A stretch of 64,000 nt of DNA, from positions 124,001 to 188,000 of the forward strand of contig BLLK01000019.1 in NCBI GenBank assembly GCA_021927905.1, in the 5' to 3' direction. The translations under genes and the position numbers were made by a program. Under the pieces are notes generated by a model, which saw only the letters and a list, made by a program, of their open reading frames with translations, was not told where the DNA came from and searched no databases. This DNA is from Chaetoceros tenuissimus. Lineage: Eukaryota > Bacillariophyta > Thalassiosirophyceae > Chaetocerotales > Chaetocerotaceae. Positions 38,310 to 49,700 of this stretch are shown here, one piece after another; position 1 is the first letter of the stretch; every line of letters begins with the position of its first letter.

Positions 38310-39317
38310 ATGGGAATTTTCGGAGGTTACAGTGAGACCAAAATCAAGCCATGTAAGTCTCTCGAGAACAGAAGAACCTTCATCGGCTGAAGCATTCTTT
38401 CTCTTTCTCTGTACTAATTTCTAACACCTCTCCAAGTGCTCAAAATGGCAGTATCAAGATTCAACATGGCATCCAATAAAAAAACAGCACTGATGAAACA
38501 ACAAATGCGAGAAATTTCCAAACTCTTGAAGGAAAATAAGGAAGAAAAAGCCCGTATCCGAGCAGAAGCACTCATTCGCGACGATGGAACCATTGAAGCT
38601 TACGAGATATTACAACTCACTTGTGAACTTTTATTTGAACGGATTAAACTCATATCTGTATCCAAAGATGTACCGGATGATTTGAAATCTTCCATTTCGA
38701 CTTTGATTTGGGCGAGTAATCGGGTGGATATTAAGGAATTGATTGACATTCGTAAACAGTTCAAGAGTAAATATGGGAAACAGTTTGATATGGATGCGTT
38801 TGAGAATCGAGGTGGGATATGCAATGAACGTGTTGTGGCGAAATTGGCAGTGACTCCTCCTACTGCTTTCTTGGTGCAAACGTATTTGGAAAAGATTGCC
38901 GATGAATTTGATGTGGATTGGAAACCGGCGAATAGGCTTACTGCAGAACAAATGGCGGAACCTATGGCTGCTCCTGTTGGATATTCGGTTCAAGTGGCTC
39001 CTGGAACTGGATTAGTGGCTCCTGTTCCTGCATATCCTCAGGGGGGTGATGCTGCAAGTGCAGTCAGTGAATTGGAGGAACCGAGTGCTTCCGTTGCGTC
39101 TGTACCACAGCCAGCGAAAGCATCTGCTTCTGTAGCATCGGCAGATAGTGATCACAAGAGCAAAGATGGTGATATTCCAGTTGCCAAAGTTGTACAAGAG
39201 GAAGAAGAATTTTATATTCCACCTGCTCCAGGAGCAGGTAATAATGATGACGACAAGAAACCACCTGCTGATGATTTTGATGATTTGCAAGCAAGGTTCA
39301 ATAATTTGAAGAGATGA
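38310..39317 (+). CDS. IST1-like ESCRT-III-associated protein
   Basis: Two exons, 38310-38352 and 38437-39317, with an 84 nt intron (GTAAGT...CAAG), give 307 aa. Exon 1 supplies the N-terminus MGIFGGYSETKIKPL. The Ist1 domain spans ~10-185: helix 1 with KMAVSRFNMASNKKTALMKQQMREI, RIRAEALIRDD, YEILQLTCELLFERI, and LIWASNRVDIKELIDIRKQF-KYG, the hallmark of the family. The C-terminal ~110 residues are Ala/Pro/Ser/acidic, probably disordered, ending DDLQARFNNLKR, an amphipathic stretch that looks like a MIT-interacting motif. IST1 regulates Vps4 and membrane scission in multivesicular-body sorting and cytokinesis. Intergenic 37897-38309 shows nothing else. Confidence 0.92.
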
Positions 39318-39507
39318 AGTTGTTGAATTTATAATTTTGGAACATTTTTGAAAAGTGTGGCATAACCCTGGAACTAGTAATTGGAAGACATATGTAGCAA
39401 GGAAATGACGAAGAAGTAAATGTTTTGATTCAAAAGGAAAAAGACTAAAAATGATAATAAGTTACTCCCTAAACTTAAAATACTTTACTTCTTCTATTCT
39501 CTTCGAG

Positions 39508-40216
39508 TTAACAAACTCCACAGGATGCTGGGCAGATTTCCTTTACGCGTTCAAGTTTGCAATATCTCTTCTTTCGAACATCGCGCATCTTGTAGTTCTT
39601 ATCTAACCAAGAACAAGGAACATCCTTTTCAACATTGATAAGAGCAAAGGTTGCACTCTCAGTAATGGGAAAGCAACAGTTTGCATCGGAGTCAACTTCA
39701 TAATTCGAATCGCAAATGCAATCTAACTTGTTCGCTGATTGGATGAATATATTCTCGCACTTGCATGCTGCTTCAGTAGGAGAGAGAAGTTGGCATTTTA
39801 CTTTTTTAACTACAGTTGACATTTTTGCATAGATTTGGTTCTTCTTGGTTTCTTGCATTGCATGTCTCATCCTCTAAATTTCCTGAGTTGTCATAAATTC
39901 CGTCAACTGAACAGCAAGTACTGGTTGCAACAAAAGAGCCTGCAAAAGTGGATTTGGCTCCACACGAAAAACATTTATGACTATCATAATTACACTCAAA
40001 AGCAGGAATCTCTATATTTGCATCCATTGCCAGTATTACTATTGCAGGCCCCTGTGCCAATGACAACATCTACCTTTCCAGTTATGAACTCCCCAATTCC
40101 GGTGCACGATGCTTCTTTAGTACATGCATTCGAATTCAATGGAACCACCCGATGCCTGATTGGCAATTCCGGTGCACGCAATTCCATTTGTGCATGACCC
40201 ACTGCAAATTGTTTCC
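39508..40216 (-). pseudogene. Cysteine-rich secreted protein gene, broken (host gene)
   Basis: Coding similarity on the minus strand continues across the whole interval but moves through several reading frames, with no ATG-plus-signal-peptide start visible. The 5' part has short repeats of the type ACTGI / GACNSNTGNGC, common in diatom extracellular proteins. The middle is Cys-rich (CKCENIF, CICDSNYEVD), and the C-terminus (CSWLDKNYKM...CPASCGVC) resembles an ShKT-type disulfide domain found in many eukaryotic extracellular enzymes. Probably a decayed host cell-surface gene. Assembly errors at homopolymers are an alternative explanation. Confidence 0.55.
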
Positions 40217-40321
40217 TGCACCTGTTGCAAATAAAATTAGCGATACTTTAGGAGAGGCTGCAGTCAAAATGGCTTTTAGTTTGAATTACAAGGTTTGATT
40301 GCTATCGCTTGATATTTTTCA

Positions 40322-41166
40322 CTATCTCATGTGCAAAAGTGTAATATCAAAGAATAAAACAGCTCCAGGACCAGCTCCAATATCTTCACTGCCATATCCA
40401 GCTTTGGGTGGTACAATTAATTGCCTACGACCTCCAACTTTCATTCCTACTACCCCAATATCCCATCCTTTGATTACTAATCATGATGCAAGTGCATATA
40501 TTTTAGTTGACTCGCGAACAATAGATACATCTTTATTCATTTCACAAACTGCATAAACTTACCTTCTCCTTTACCAACTCGAAAAGTGAAATTCTTGGAA
40601 CTATCAATAATAGCACCAGTACCTTTGTATCCCTTGAGCTTATAAGAAACAGTCACCAAGGATCGATCATCTGCTTCCTCTTCCCCCTTGCCTACAATCA
40701 CATCTTTATACTTTACACCATATGCAAGAGTCGTGGTACCCGTAATCTCATCCTTTGTACCATTGAACAAACTATTATACACATTCATGGCAGAATCCCG
40801 ATCCTTTTGATCTTCAGAACAATCTGTATGTTTACGCTTCTTTTTCGTCTTTTTCTCCACAGTTGCACCACCTTTAGTATTCACTTCGATATTTTTCCTC
40901 TTTTGCTTCCGTATTTTCTTCAACTCACGTTCTTCCTTGAGTATTTGAAGTCTTTGACTCTTTTTAAATTCCTTTTGTTCCATTTTCTTTTGTTTCTTTA
41001 TGAGCGCTCGTTTTTCTTCTTTGGATAGAGTAATTTCTTCTTTTGTGGAGGTTGCTTTTTGTTGTTTACGGAGTAGTGCCTTCTTTTCGGCTCGTAGTTC
41101 CTTTTTGCTCCTGGGCCTTTCATGCTCCATTGCTGCCGCTGTTGGCTCTTTGGATATTTGTTCCAT
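40322..41166 (-). CDS. FKBP-type peptidyl-prolyl isomerase with basic N-terminal region
   Basis: Two exons, 40563-41166 and 40322-40476, with an 86 nt intron (GTAAGT...TTAG), give 252 aa. The N-terminal ~125 residues are extremely Lys/Glu-rich (SKKELRAEKKALLRKQQK, KTKKKRKHTD) with nuclear or nucleolar character. The FKBP domain spans ~140-252: VTVSYKLKGYKGTGAIIDSSKNFTFRVGKGEVIKGW (joined across the splice), DIGVVGMKVGGRRQLIVPPKAGYG and VLFFDITLL, all standard FKBP motifs including the G-W-D-x-G and PP-x-x-YG stretches. The layout recalls nuclear FKBP39/46-type chaperones. The start at 41166 is the first ATG before the charged region; the open frame upstream to 41373 is not needed. 41167-41698 holds only the upstream spacer. 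Confidence 0.9.
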
Positions 41167-41698
41167 CTTTCTTTGTATAGTGTATTGATTCAGTGTAATA
41201 ATTGAAGTACGGCGAGTATCTATCTTGTTGTCATCAAAAAGGAAAAAAACTTTTTTGAGAGATGCAAAATCGAATTTGAATGGCTGTCGATTGATGATAT
41301 CTTGAAGCTTCTCTGTAACCCCCTCTCTATTAATGGGGTATTCGCATTGGACAACTTCGCCCTCGCTACACAAAACAAAAGGACAAAGGTTACCTCTGTG
41401 TTTTATGTTATTGGTTATTTTTCCAATCTACAACTATTTATAGAGTTAGGGTTGCATGATCAATATATCCAAGCTTGCGTGATATATCTTAGCTACTTGA
41501 TTGAAATAGACTCAAGCATCAAAGAAGGGTCAGCTACTTCACAGCGTCGTGGAAAAATTTGAAAAAGAATGTTGCAATTTCTTCTTGCTTCCAAGGCTCA
41601 AGAAAGTGGAAATTGTAATCACTGAGATACTGCTTATGCTTGTGTCACAAGTAACATCGCTAAGATGACACTGACGTGTCAAGATCGGTTTCACGAAA

Positions 41699-43414
41699 AT
41701 GCCAAATTGGAACAGGGACCCTCCCATCATATTCTATTCAACCAAAATGCAAATAACACTAGAGCCTCCAAGAAAAAGATTCTTGAAACGAAGAGGAAAT
41801 GATGAGGACAAGAATATTGTCGACGAGGAACGAAAGAAGCGCTGGGCTGAAGAAGCTTTGCGAGAACGACGTAAACGGTTTCAAGATCATTACAATCAGT
41901 CACAAATAAAAGATGCTGCTGTTGAGAAAAGTACACATCAAGATCAAACAAATGACTTCAGCACGCAAGATCAAACTAGACATCAATATTTAGTAGACAT
42001 TGAGGAAAATGAGGTCGAAGAATATGAAGCTTTCTTGGACGACATTATTGAGAACGCGTACGATCTTCCACTTTCCAAGAAAAGGAAAGAAAGACCAGAT
42101 GATTTATTTCAATTTGAAAAAGAAAATGACGTGCCTTCGAGTAAGACTTCGAAATTAGAGATTCGAAAGCAGTCTTCTTCACAAGAGCCTCGAACAGTTT
42201 TAGCAGAATTCAATCAGCTTCATAGCAATGTTCAACAAGAGTACTATAATGATCCTCCTTTCAACAATATTGCAACAGACATTCATTTCAGAGAACAAAC
42301 TAATACACACACAGCTACAGGAGTAGAACCATTGAATTCTTTTGCTACAGACAAAGATCAAAACCATCTGGTCTTAGAGTCACCTTCCGAGCCAACAATG
42401 CTAAACGGTGCAAGAAATGGCAACACTGCGATTGTTACCATCAAGAACTTTCATCGAAACGATGTTATTTGCGAAAGAAAAGGTTCATTTTGCAATCATC
42501 CCGGTAACATTTACTTCCAAAAACTTGTCAAAGAAAGACTGCAAAAGTATCGCAACTCAAGAAAGTTAGATAAGCGATCAGTGGCAACAGAGGTGGTAGA
42601 TCTAATTCGTAAGCTTGATCCACCTGGAAGATTTCTAAAGAAACACGAGTTCATTTGCGGGTATGTTGACATTGGTGATGTCAAGGCGAATGAAAAGACA
42701 ACACGAGCGCTCAGAGACGAAAATTATCTCAAGTCATTGGCGGAGAATGCTTCTAATCGAAAGAAACAAAACTCTATTGTACTACCAGACACGAATATTA
42801 CAAATATTGACTTGCACGATAAAACTTCTGCTATGAATACAATGAATGTCATTGGCAAGGGAAATGATCAAAGCTCAAAAGATATTTCTCTTAGTCAAAG
42901 AACTAGTACATCTATTGCAAAGGAAGGTGAAACCCCTCAACTTTTAGAACCTAGACCTTCCGCGTTGACAATGCCTCCGAGAAATGAAAAATCAACATTG
43001 ATTGCACAAGAAGACATTCATGAACACGACGTTCTTTGTGGTAGAGGTGGTAGTGTTGGTGCTCATCCGGGAAACAAGTATTTCCAAAAGCTCGTCAAGG
43101 AAAGAAAGCAGAGATATCTCAACTCGAGGAAGTTAGAAAAGAAATCCGTAGCCACAGAGGTTGTAGAACTAATTCAGAAGCGTAATCCACCTGGTAGATT
43201 CCTCAAGAGGGATGAAAGTTCTGGATTCTATATCGAAATAACTAACTCCAAAGCTAATGAAAAGGCAAGACAGGCTCTTCGAGAAAATGCGCCCAGTTTG
43301 CGAAGCCAAATGGAGCATGAAGCAAGAGAGTTTGTACGAAGCCAAATGGAGCATGAAGCAAGAGAGATTGAGATTGGCGAGAGAACTGTCAATACTCCTG
43401 CTACGCAAGATTAA
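41699..43414 (+). CDS. DUF6824 protein with two copies of the domain, 571 aa
   Basis: Single exon. The N-terminal half is charged and disordered with basic clusters (PPRKRFLKRRG, LSKKRKERP) that suit nuclear localisation. Two copies of the diatom-expanded DUF6824 domain occur at ~254-345 and ~443-530: NDVICERKGSFCNHPGN + IYFQKLVKERLQKYRNSRKL, and HDVLCGRGGSVGAHPGN + KYFQKLVKERKQRYLNSRKL. Both continue with SVATEVV-LI-K-PPGRFLK and a KANEKAR-AL helix. The second copy keeps the canonical LCGRGG; the first has ICERKG, a diverged core. The C-terminus has a short repeat (SQMEHEAREF / SQMEHEAREI). The domain is of unknown biochemical function; DNA binding is often supposed because of the basic helix. 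Confidence 0.87.
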   Translation: MPNWNRDPPIIFYSTKMQITLEPPRKRFLKRRGNDEDKNIVDEERKKRWAEEALRERRKRFQDHYNQSQIKDAAVEKSTHQDQTNDFSTQDQTRHQYLVDIEENEVEEYEAFLDDIIENAYDLPLSKKRKERPDDLFQFEKENDVPSSKTSKLEIRKQSSSQEPRTVLAEFNQLHSNVQQEYYNDPPFNNIATDIHFREQTNTHTATGVEPLNSFATDKDQNHLVLESPSEPTMLNGARNGNTAIVTIKNFHRNDVICERKGSFCNHPGNIYFQKLVKERLQKYRNSRKLDKRSVATEVVDLIRKLDPPGRFLKKHEFICGYVDIGDVKANEKTTRALRDENYLKSLAENASNRKKQNSIVLPDTNITNIDLHDKTSAMNTMNVIGKGNDQSSKDISLSQRTSTSIAKEGETPQLLEPRPSALTMPPRNEKSTLIAQEDIHEHDVLCGRGGSVGAHPGNKYFQKLVKERKQRYLNSRKLEKKSVATEVVELIQKRNPPGRFLKRDESSGFYIEITNSKANEKARQALRENAPSLRSQMEHEAREFVRSQMEHEAREIEIGERTVNTPATQD

Positions 43415-43721
43415 TATCAACATGAATTCCTCTATCCTGAAGAACAAGAGGAAGCTAGTATGAGAGGCACATGGATATGATTGATTATTATAGCTCATTC
43501 TTGCTTGTAACCTCAATCCAACATATAGGAGAACAAGATAATAAATTAAAAAGAGAAAAACGTTTCTAGTATTATCTTATGGTCACTCATATAACCTATA
43601 TCTCTTATAGTCAACTTCCAAACTATCCCCTAACCATAAGAACTAATCACTTTTGCCATTAATGATGTACATCGATATAGTGATCCAACAATCTGAAACG
43701 CTACATGTAAATTTGGAAAAC

Positions 43722-44003
43722 TTAAAGCGCTTTAGGTACCTTTGGAGCCTTCGTGGCCTTTGGTTCTTTTGGAGCATCCGGCAATTTTGGCGCCTTGCTA
43801 CTTTTTTCCTTCAGAGCTCTATTTTTTTGAGTTTTGGTGGCCTTTGGCTCTTTCGGTGCATCCTTAGGTGCCTTGCTGCTTTTGTTCTTCAAATGACGTC
43901 CTCTGATCCCTGCAAGATTCTCTGCACCATCAATCTCAGCACCAATAGCTTTGCCTACAAGACATAGAGCCATGAAGGCGACGATGAAACGAGTAGAAAT
44001 CAT
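43722..44003 (-). CDS. Silaffin-like short secreted lysine-rich precursor, 93 aa
   Basis: Single exon with a clear signal peptide (MISTRFIVAFMALCLVGKAIGA, residues 1-22). A short acidic spacer (EIDGAENLAGIRG) follows. Residues 36-93 are two imperfect repeats that each begin with an R-x-L tripeptide (RHL at 36-38, RAL at 62-64), then K[NE]KSSKAPK and DAPKEPKATK. Lysines recur every three residues (41-44-47, 51-54-57-60, 67-70-73, 79-82-85-88-91). KxxK spacing with Ser and RxL processing sites are features described for diatom silaffins and silacidin precursors. There is no Cys after the signal peptide and no C-terminal anchor. Function in silica formation is inferred. Much shorter than known silaffins. 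Confidence 0.72.
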   Translation of the reverse strand: MISTRFIVAFMALCLVGKAIGAEIDGAENLAGIRGRHLKNKSSKAPKDAPKEPKATKTQKNRALKEKSSKAPKLPDAPKEPKATKAPKVPKAL

Positions 44004-44850
44004 GTTTGAAAATATACACTTTAGTATCTGTATTCAGAAAAATATGAGAGAAAGCATGCTAGCAGTTTCATTATCTCTCAATTTGACAAGATTGATCAAA
44101 GATCTTTTCACTCCTTCAAATTATTTATCAGAACTCAGTTTCTACGAAATATATAGTAGGATTGAATCTTGGGAATGAAATAGAGAAGACTTTTCTTCAC
44201 CATATGGAAAACTTTCCAAGCTTACAAAAATACATTGCAAGATTATGATTGGTACCAATAGGAAAAGAAACGTAAAGTTCTGATAATGTATTGTACTCAT
44301 CCAAATAGATTGAATCTGTAAAGTAATGGTCATACATGTACCAATAAATGATATTAGAAGAAAAGATCTCTTCTAGTGAAGCTCAAGCTATTTACGTCCA
44401 CTTTTCGAATGATCTATATGATGGATACTTTTGAAACGATAGGAAATCTAGCCAAATAATATAGAAAGAAAGGCTGTGCACTTGAAATAGTGTAAATCAT
44501 ATGTAGGAATTTTAGGCATCTTCAAAGAAAGTGTATCTCATTTTAGTCAACTCCAACACTTTACAGATCCAAAGATATTCACATCTTTTTCAATCGAAAT
44601 GAATGTTGAAAATTCAGTACTTACTACATACGTACTCTTTCAGAGTCAACAAGGCCATTACACGTCATATTGACTTTACATCAACAACGGTCGAAATGAT
44701 GACGAAGAAAATACATGTTTGAATCTAATGTATCTTTTGAGATGTAATTCAATTGCTAGGAAGGGAATTGAATCAAGTGCCATAGACCACAACGTCTCGA
44801 TATCACTGTCAACATATCCATTCCATCTCTGTAGAACTTGCTGAAAGTCA
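44004..44850. other. Intergenic between divergent genes
   Basis: 847 nt between the silaffin-like gene and the plus-strand membrane protein gene. Both promoters must lie here. Short frames (44142-44333 minus, 43951-44178 plus) are not supported. The minus frame 44676-44912 overlaps the next gene antisense. No motif I trust. Confidence 0.4.
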
Positions 44851-46674
44851 ATGACATCATCATCTCGAGAAAGAGGAACCCTTTCCTCGACTCTTCCTTC
44901 TGCCTTTTCCATTCTATCAGTTTACATTCTCATCAGTACAGCCTTTGCTACCTTTGCAAGTCAAGAGAGTTTGTCAAGTAAATCTCAGTTTACTTTTCAT
45001 GGAATTGATTTCTTGATTGTCTCAAAAGCTTTTCTGGGAGTTTTGACTTCCTTCATTGGAAATCTATTTGTTGATCCTTTGATTCATAGCTTGGCTTTAG
45101 TGATTGGAGTAAGTACTGGTTTGCAGCTATTTATTTGTATGCTTTCTATATGATACTAACATAAGCCTTTCCAGATATTTCTATCCATGGACCCGAATTC
45201 CTTCTCCAAGGATCAAAGCACTCACGCCATCCTTCCATTCCTAACAATGGCTCTGTGTCAATTATCACCAGTCAAACAATTCATGGCAAAACTCACTTTT
45301 CTGAAACATAAATCTTTCAATACAACTTCACAAATTGCTCATAAAAATATCATGACGGGATTTGCACCTCTCTTTCCTTTAGTATTAGTAGGATGTTCCT
45401 ACATGACTCATTTGTATCAAGACTCTACTCTCAAATTCGCTCCTGTGATTTTGATCCTAATGGGTTGTGTACACATTTCACACACGTATTATGAACGTAA
45501 ATCCCATGAGAATAATTTACTACGTGAAAACTACATTTCGGGTGTGAATATTTTATTGACGGCGAGTATCATTGTCGCCACAATTCAAATGATTTTAAAT
45601 TCGTCCTCCACAGTGAAGGAAACTATCATGGATCTATGGCCATTTTTAATTGGGGCATTGGTGGGTTGTACCATGACTGCTTCGATCGCTGGAGTTGCAG
45701 ATGTATGGTATCCAATTGGTACAGGACAATTTCAAATGATATCTTTGGATACGAGTAGTATTGGTTTCTATATCTTTTTACCTTGTTTGGTATTGTTTTA
45801 TCGTTTTATTCATCCAGACAAGTATGGACCTTTGGTATCTCATGGTCTAGAACTCATGAGTACAAGAATTGTCAATGGTACTGAGACACTCTTGACGGGG
45901 GTAGATACTACTTTGGCAAGTGATACTACAGCGTTGATACTAGTGGCGCTTGTATTACTCATTGTGAGTCAAAATGTAGTCATGGTCAATGCTCTTTGTC
46001 CATTGAGTGGACATGTTTTTGGAAATGTATTTTGTTATGGGCAGCCAAATACCAAACGTGTAGCAATCATGATGGACTACAAGAATCTTGTCAAGGAAGA
46101 AAGTGGCAGAAACACATTGATGCAACAGTTGAAACAGTGTAAACTCAAGAATAACGATGCAATGGATAAAGTATTCAAAGCAAATGTCAAGATTGATCCT
46201 GTGTTGAATATTATTGTGACTGCTCAAGATTTACAAACAGATGTAAAAGATATTGAAATGCTTTTGAAAGATGGGCATCAAGTCATGATTACCTGCGATG
46301 AATCTGGTGCGTCATCTTCCATTGTGGAAGCATTTCAACAGTACAAACAAGTCATGGATGGAAAGATACCGTCGTGGTATCATACTGGTTCGAATATGAA
46401 AGGAACACTTCCTAGAAATCATTCAATGGCACGTCAATTGGGGCTCATGAGTGCCATGTGGACTTCCATGGTGACTTGTGAAAAGGAAGTGGAGTGTATC
46501 AAGACTGGACTTGCTAAACATCGCGGTGGTTTATTCATCTACGTGAATGGAGCTGATGGAAATGAATCCATGTCTTTGTTGAGCTGTATCTTGAAGAACA
46601 TAGAAGGAGACTATGTCCCGGCTGCAATGAGTTTTGTTGCAAGGGATGTAGATATCATGAAACTTGAAACATAA
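44851..46674 (+). CDS. Polytopic membrane protein with soluble C-terminal domain, 585 aa
   Basis: Two exons, 44851-45108 and 45175-46674, joined in phase 0 across a 66 nt intron. The intron has the donor GTAAGT, a textbook TACTAAC branch point (~45154) and an acceptor CCAG. About eight to ten hydrophobic segments occupy residues ~15-360 (e.g. FSILSVYILISTAFATF, LFPLVLVGCSYM, LILVALVLLIVSQNVVMVN). The C-terminal ~200 residues are soluble; the part PSWYHTGSNMKGTLPRNHSM + ARQLGLMSAMW and GGLFIYVNGADGNESMSLLSCIL has the rhythm of the second half of a NodB polysaccharide-deacetylase fold, but the catalytic DD motif is not seen. That resemblance is weak. Convergent with the DENN gene, 85 nt apart. 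Confidence 0.8.
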
Positions 46675-46759
46675 AAAGCAATCATCAATACATAAAAAAT
46701 TTTGACATCGAATTTACTTTACGATCTTTTTACTATGTACATCAAAACTTATTCGCTTA

Positions 46760-49700
46760 CTACAGCGAATCGTACGAATAACTTGGATCTACGCCTGCCT
46801 CCAATGGATCGTCATCGTGTACAGACATTGTATCTTCCATACTTGGAAGTGGCGAAATTAATCCGCCAGGAAAGCTACCTTGAAGTAAAAATGTAAATGG
46901 AAGTCTGTATCTCATGAAAGAAAGAATCAAATTCCACCATAGAACTGCATTCTTTGTCTCTTGATCTCTCCATTCTGGATCTAACAAATCTTCCGCCCCT
47001 TGTATGTCATGCATTTTGGTTCGAAGTTCCTTCTCCAACACCCATGGTGAAAGACGTTCGCAAATCAATGGAGTTCCAAGACCTTTGGAACCGGTAAAAG
47101 TTTGGGAAGTGCTTTGTACGCAAAACTTTGGAACAAACTTATTTTGACAAGTAATGCATGTTGTACAGTAGTCGTTTGGATCTGGTGACCAACCAGCAAC
47201 AACTTCATCGTCAATCATCATTGTATCACACTTTGGACAACGTTCGTTATCGGTATCTATGGAAATATCTGGGTAGACTAACTCCAAGAGATTCTCTCCA
47301 AATCCAATTTGATTTGCAACAGGTTCTGAAACGAAACGTTCTTGAGTTGCAGCATCGCCAAGAAGCTCAGCTGCGTTGACCTTTTCTTCCTTGTCTCCAT
47401 CTTCACCTGTACTGCTCATTCTACTTCCAATGAATTTGGACACTCTGTTACGAATCTTGCCAGCTCTAGTTTTTGGAGCTCCTTCTTCTCCATATTCCTC
47501 ATCGTCTTGATTTTCTTGGCCAGGAATGCGGAAGGAATTGTTCCTGAGTCTATTCCAATCCAATTCTGCACCTGTTGTATTAGCCCATGTTGGTATATGC
47601 TGTGAATTTCCCACACCCATATTATTCATGAGATTACCGTATGTGCTTTCTACAGAGAAAGCAGAAACTAGGCAAGAATAGACTACTCCATCTGCAACAA
47701 TTCCATCTCTGTGCATACGTGTAAGTAGCTCCGTAGCACGTTCTGTATCTCCACATCTTCCGCAAGCATCAATCAAACATTTGTATGCTACTGGATCTGC
47801 CTTCACATTACGTTCCTTCATGATGTCAAGCAGCTCAAATGCTAGCTGTACTTGCGCACCTGCTGTTGCTTTCGCTTCTTCAATCTTTGCCATAGAAAGT
47901 GTTTCCTTGAATCTAGATCCTCCAAAGCTACTGGTGTCATCACCATCCTTATCTGGTTGCGAAGAGACATCACTATCCATGTCTAGTGTATCTGTAGTGT
48001 AAGTAGCTAGAATTTGTCGCTCGTCTTCACACTCGTGCAAGTTTTGAGAGAGTTCAATCAGCTCTTTCCCAATCATTGCTGTAAATGCTACGAAAAAGAC
48101 TGTAAAGGTTGTTGATTCTGGTGAAGTTTCATCCTTGGACATGGCACTGACATCTCTTCTTCTCATGTTTGTCTTTAGCTTCCTACGGAACATAGCCGCA
48201 TCATCTTGTTGGCGATCGAATTCGGCCAATACAGCAGGAGGCAATGGACGAGGAGCATTAAAAAGTTCCTTCTCAAATTTCGTTGGGAAAGTTGGGTAAG
48301 TGTATCCAAAAGTTTCTTCACCTTCCTCTGCTTCTAGTCCTTCACCCGATGGCTCTGGTGGAACAATAGTCTTGAGCTTCCTTCGAACCTTTGCACTTTG
48401 CAAAAGTGGACTTCCATCATCATGGAATTCAGTAGAGCCCTTGACACGATTCATGAAGCTCCTCATAGATCTCTTGACTGGTGCACTATTGGGTCTATCC
48501 TTGACAGGAACACTAGAGTCTTCGCCTTGGTTCATCGATGGATGGGCTGACATGTCCAACGGATTATATTTCCTTTTAATGTATTTGGCAATGGCATCGT
48601 CGAAAAAGACAATGTCACTTGCACTCACGCCATACAACCTCTTGGTGATGAACTCATCAAACATTTGTGTCTTGATTAGTTCTCCCAAGAATTGTCTCTT
48701 GTCAGCTCTATTCGACTTGATAAATTCTCGACTACGAAATCCAGCACCACCATATCCCGAACCACTACTTGATCCATCAGAAGGAGAATTCTTTTCATCT
48801 TTGGAAGGAAAGACTAAACACTTGCGATATTTCTGCAACAATTCAATATAACATCCCAAGAAAGCTTCTTGCACCGCATCCCATCGTGACTGCTTAAAGT
48901 TCTGACTTCCAAGTCCCATTCCATAGTTACCAGATTCATTCTCCAATGCCGAATTATCATTTCCATTCAAGAAATCCGGACTTCTCGATTCCTTAGTAAA
49001 TGCCAAATGAAATGCTTCATCATAAAGACTCAATTTCGACTCCCACATATGATCCGCCATTACTTTGACATGCGGCAACAAATGCTGTCCCCGATCTGAA
49101 AAATCATCATCTTTTCTCAAACTCCGTGCTTCTCTATACACCATCCCTGCATTCTCACGTAATTTAGCTTCCAGATACAATTTCAAAGCCGATGGCAATT
49201 TCGGCAATTCAGGAGTGCCCGGTCCGAACTGTACCTGATTGGTATCCAAATCAATCACAATACATTCCGGTGATAAATGCTGATATGCCTCTGCCAAATA
49301 TTGTTTATCCAATCCAACCAAAAATGCCATGGGTGCATTCAAAATCGGACATAAAAATCGTGGCAAGAGTGGAATGTAAGCATGACTCCATCGCATGGGA
49401 AACAAGAGTGAAGTCAAAATTTCACAACAGGTGGTTAACAATGTCAATTGGGTCGAAACCACTAGTACTTGTCTCTCTAGAGCAAGACAATGCCAAGCTG
49501 TAATGATATTATCCACATCCAGACATTCAAAAAGATGTCTAAAGGGTAGACTCACCCAAGCAATGGGTTGATTATGTGGCGGTGACCAAATTTGAATGAC
49601 AGAATCTTGAATCTGCAATTGTACTTCAAACGATCCTGGTGGTGGTGCCGGAACTTCACTGCAGAAATTAACTATATAACGCTCCACAGGTATTTTCATT

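Noticed and set aside
44676-44912. 78-codon minus ORF near the start of the polytopic membrane protein gene
   Set aside because: Antisense to exon 1, whose splice site, branch point and continuity with exon 2 are good.
48300-48851. 183-codon plus ORF
   Set aside because: Antisense to the DENN gene, which is continuous and family-conserved here.
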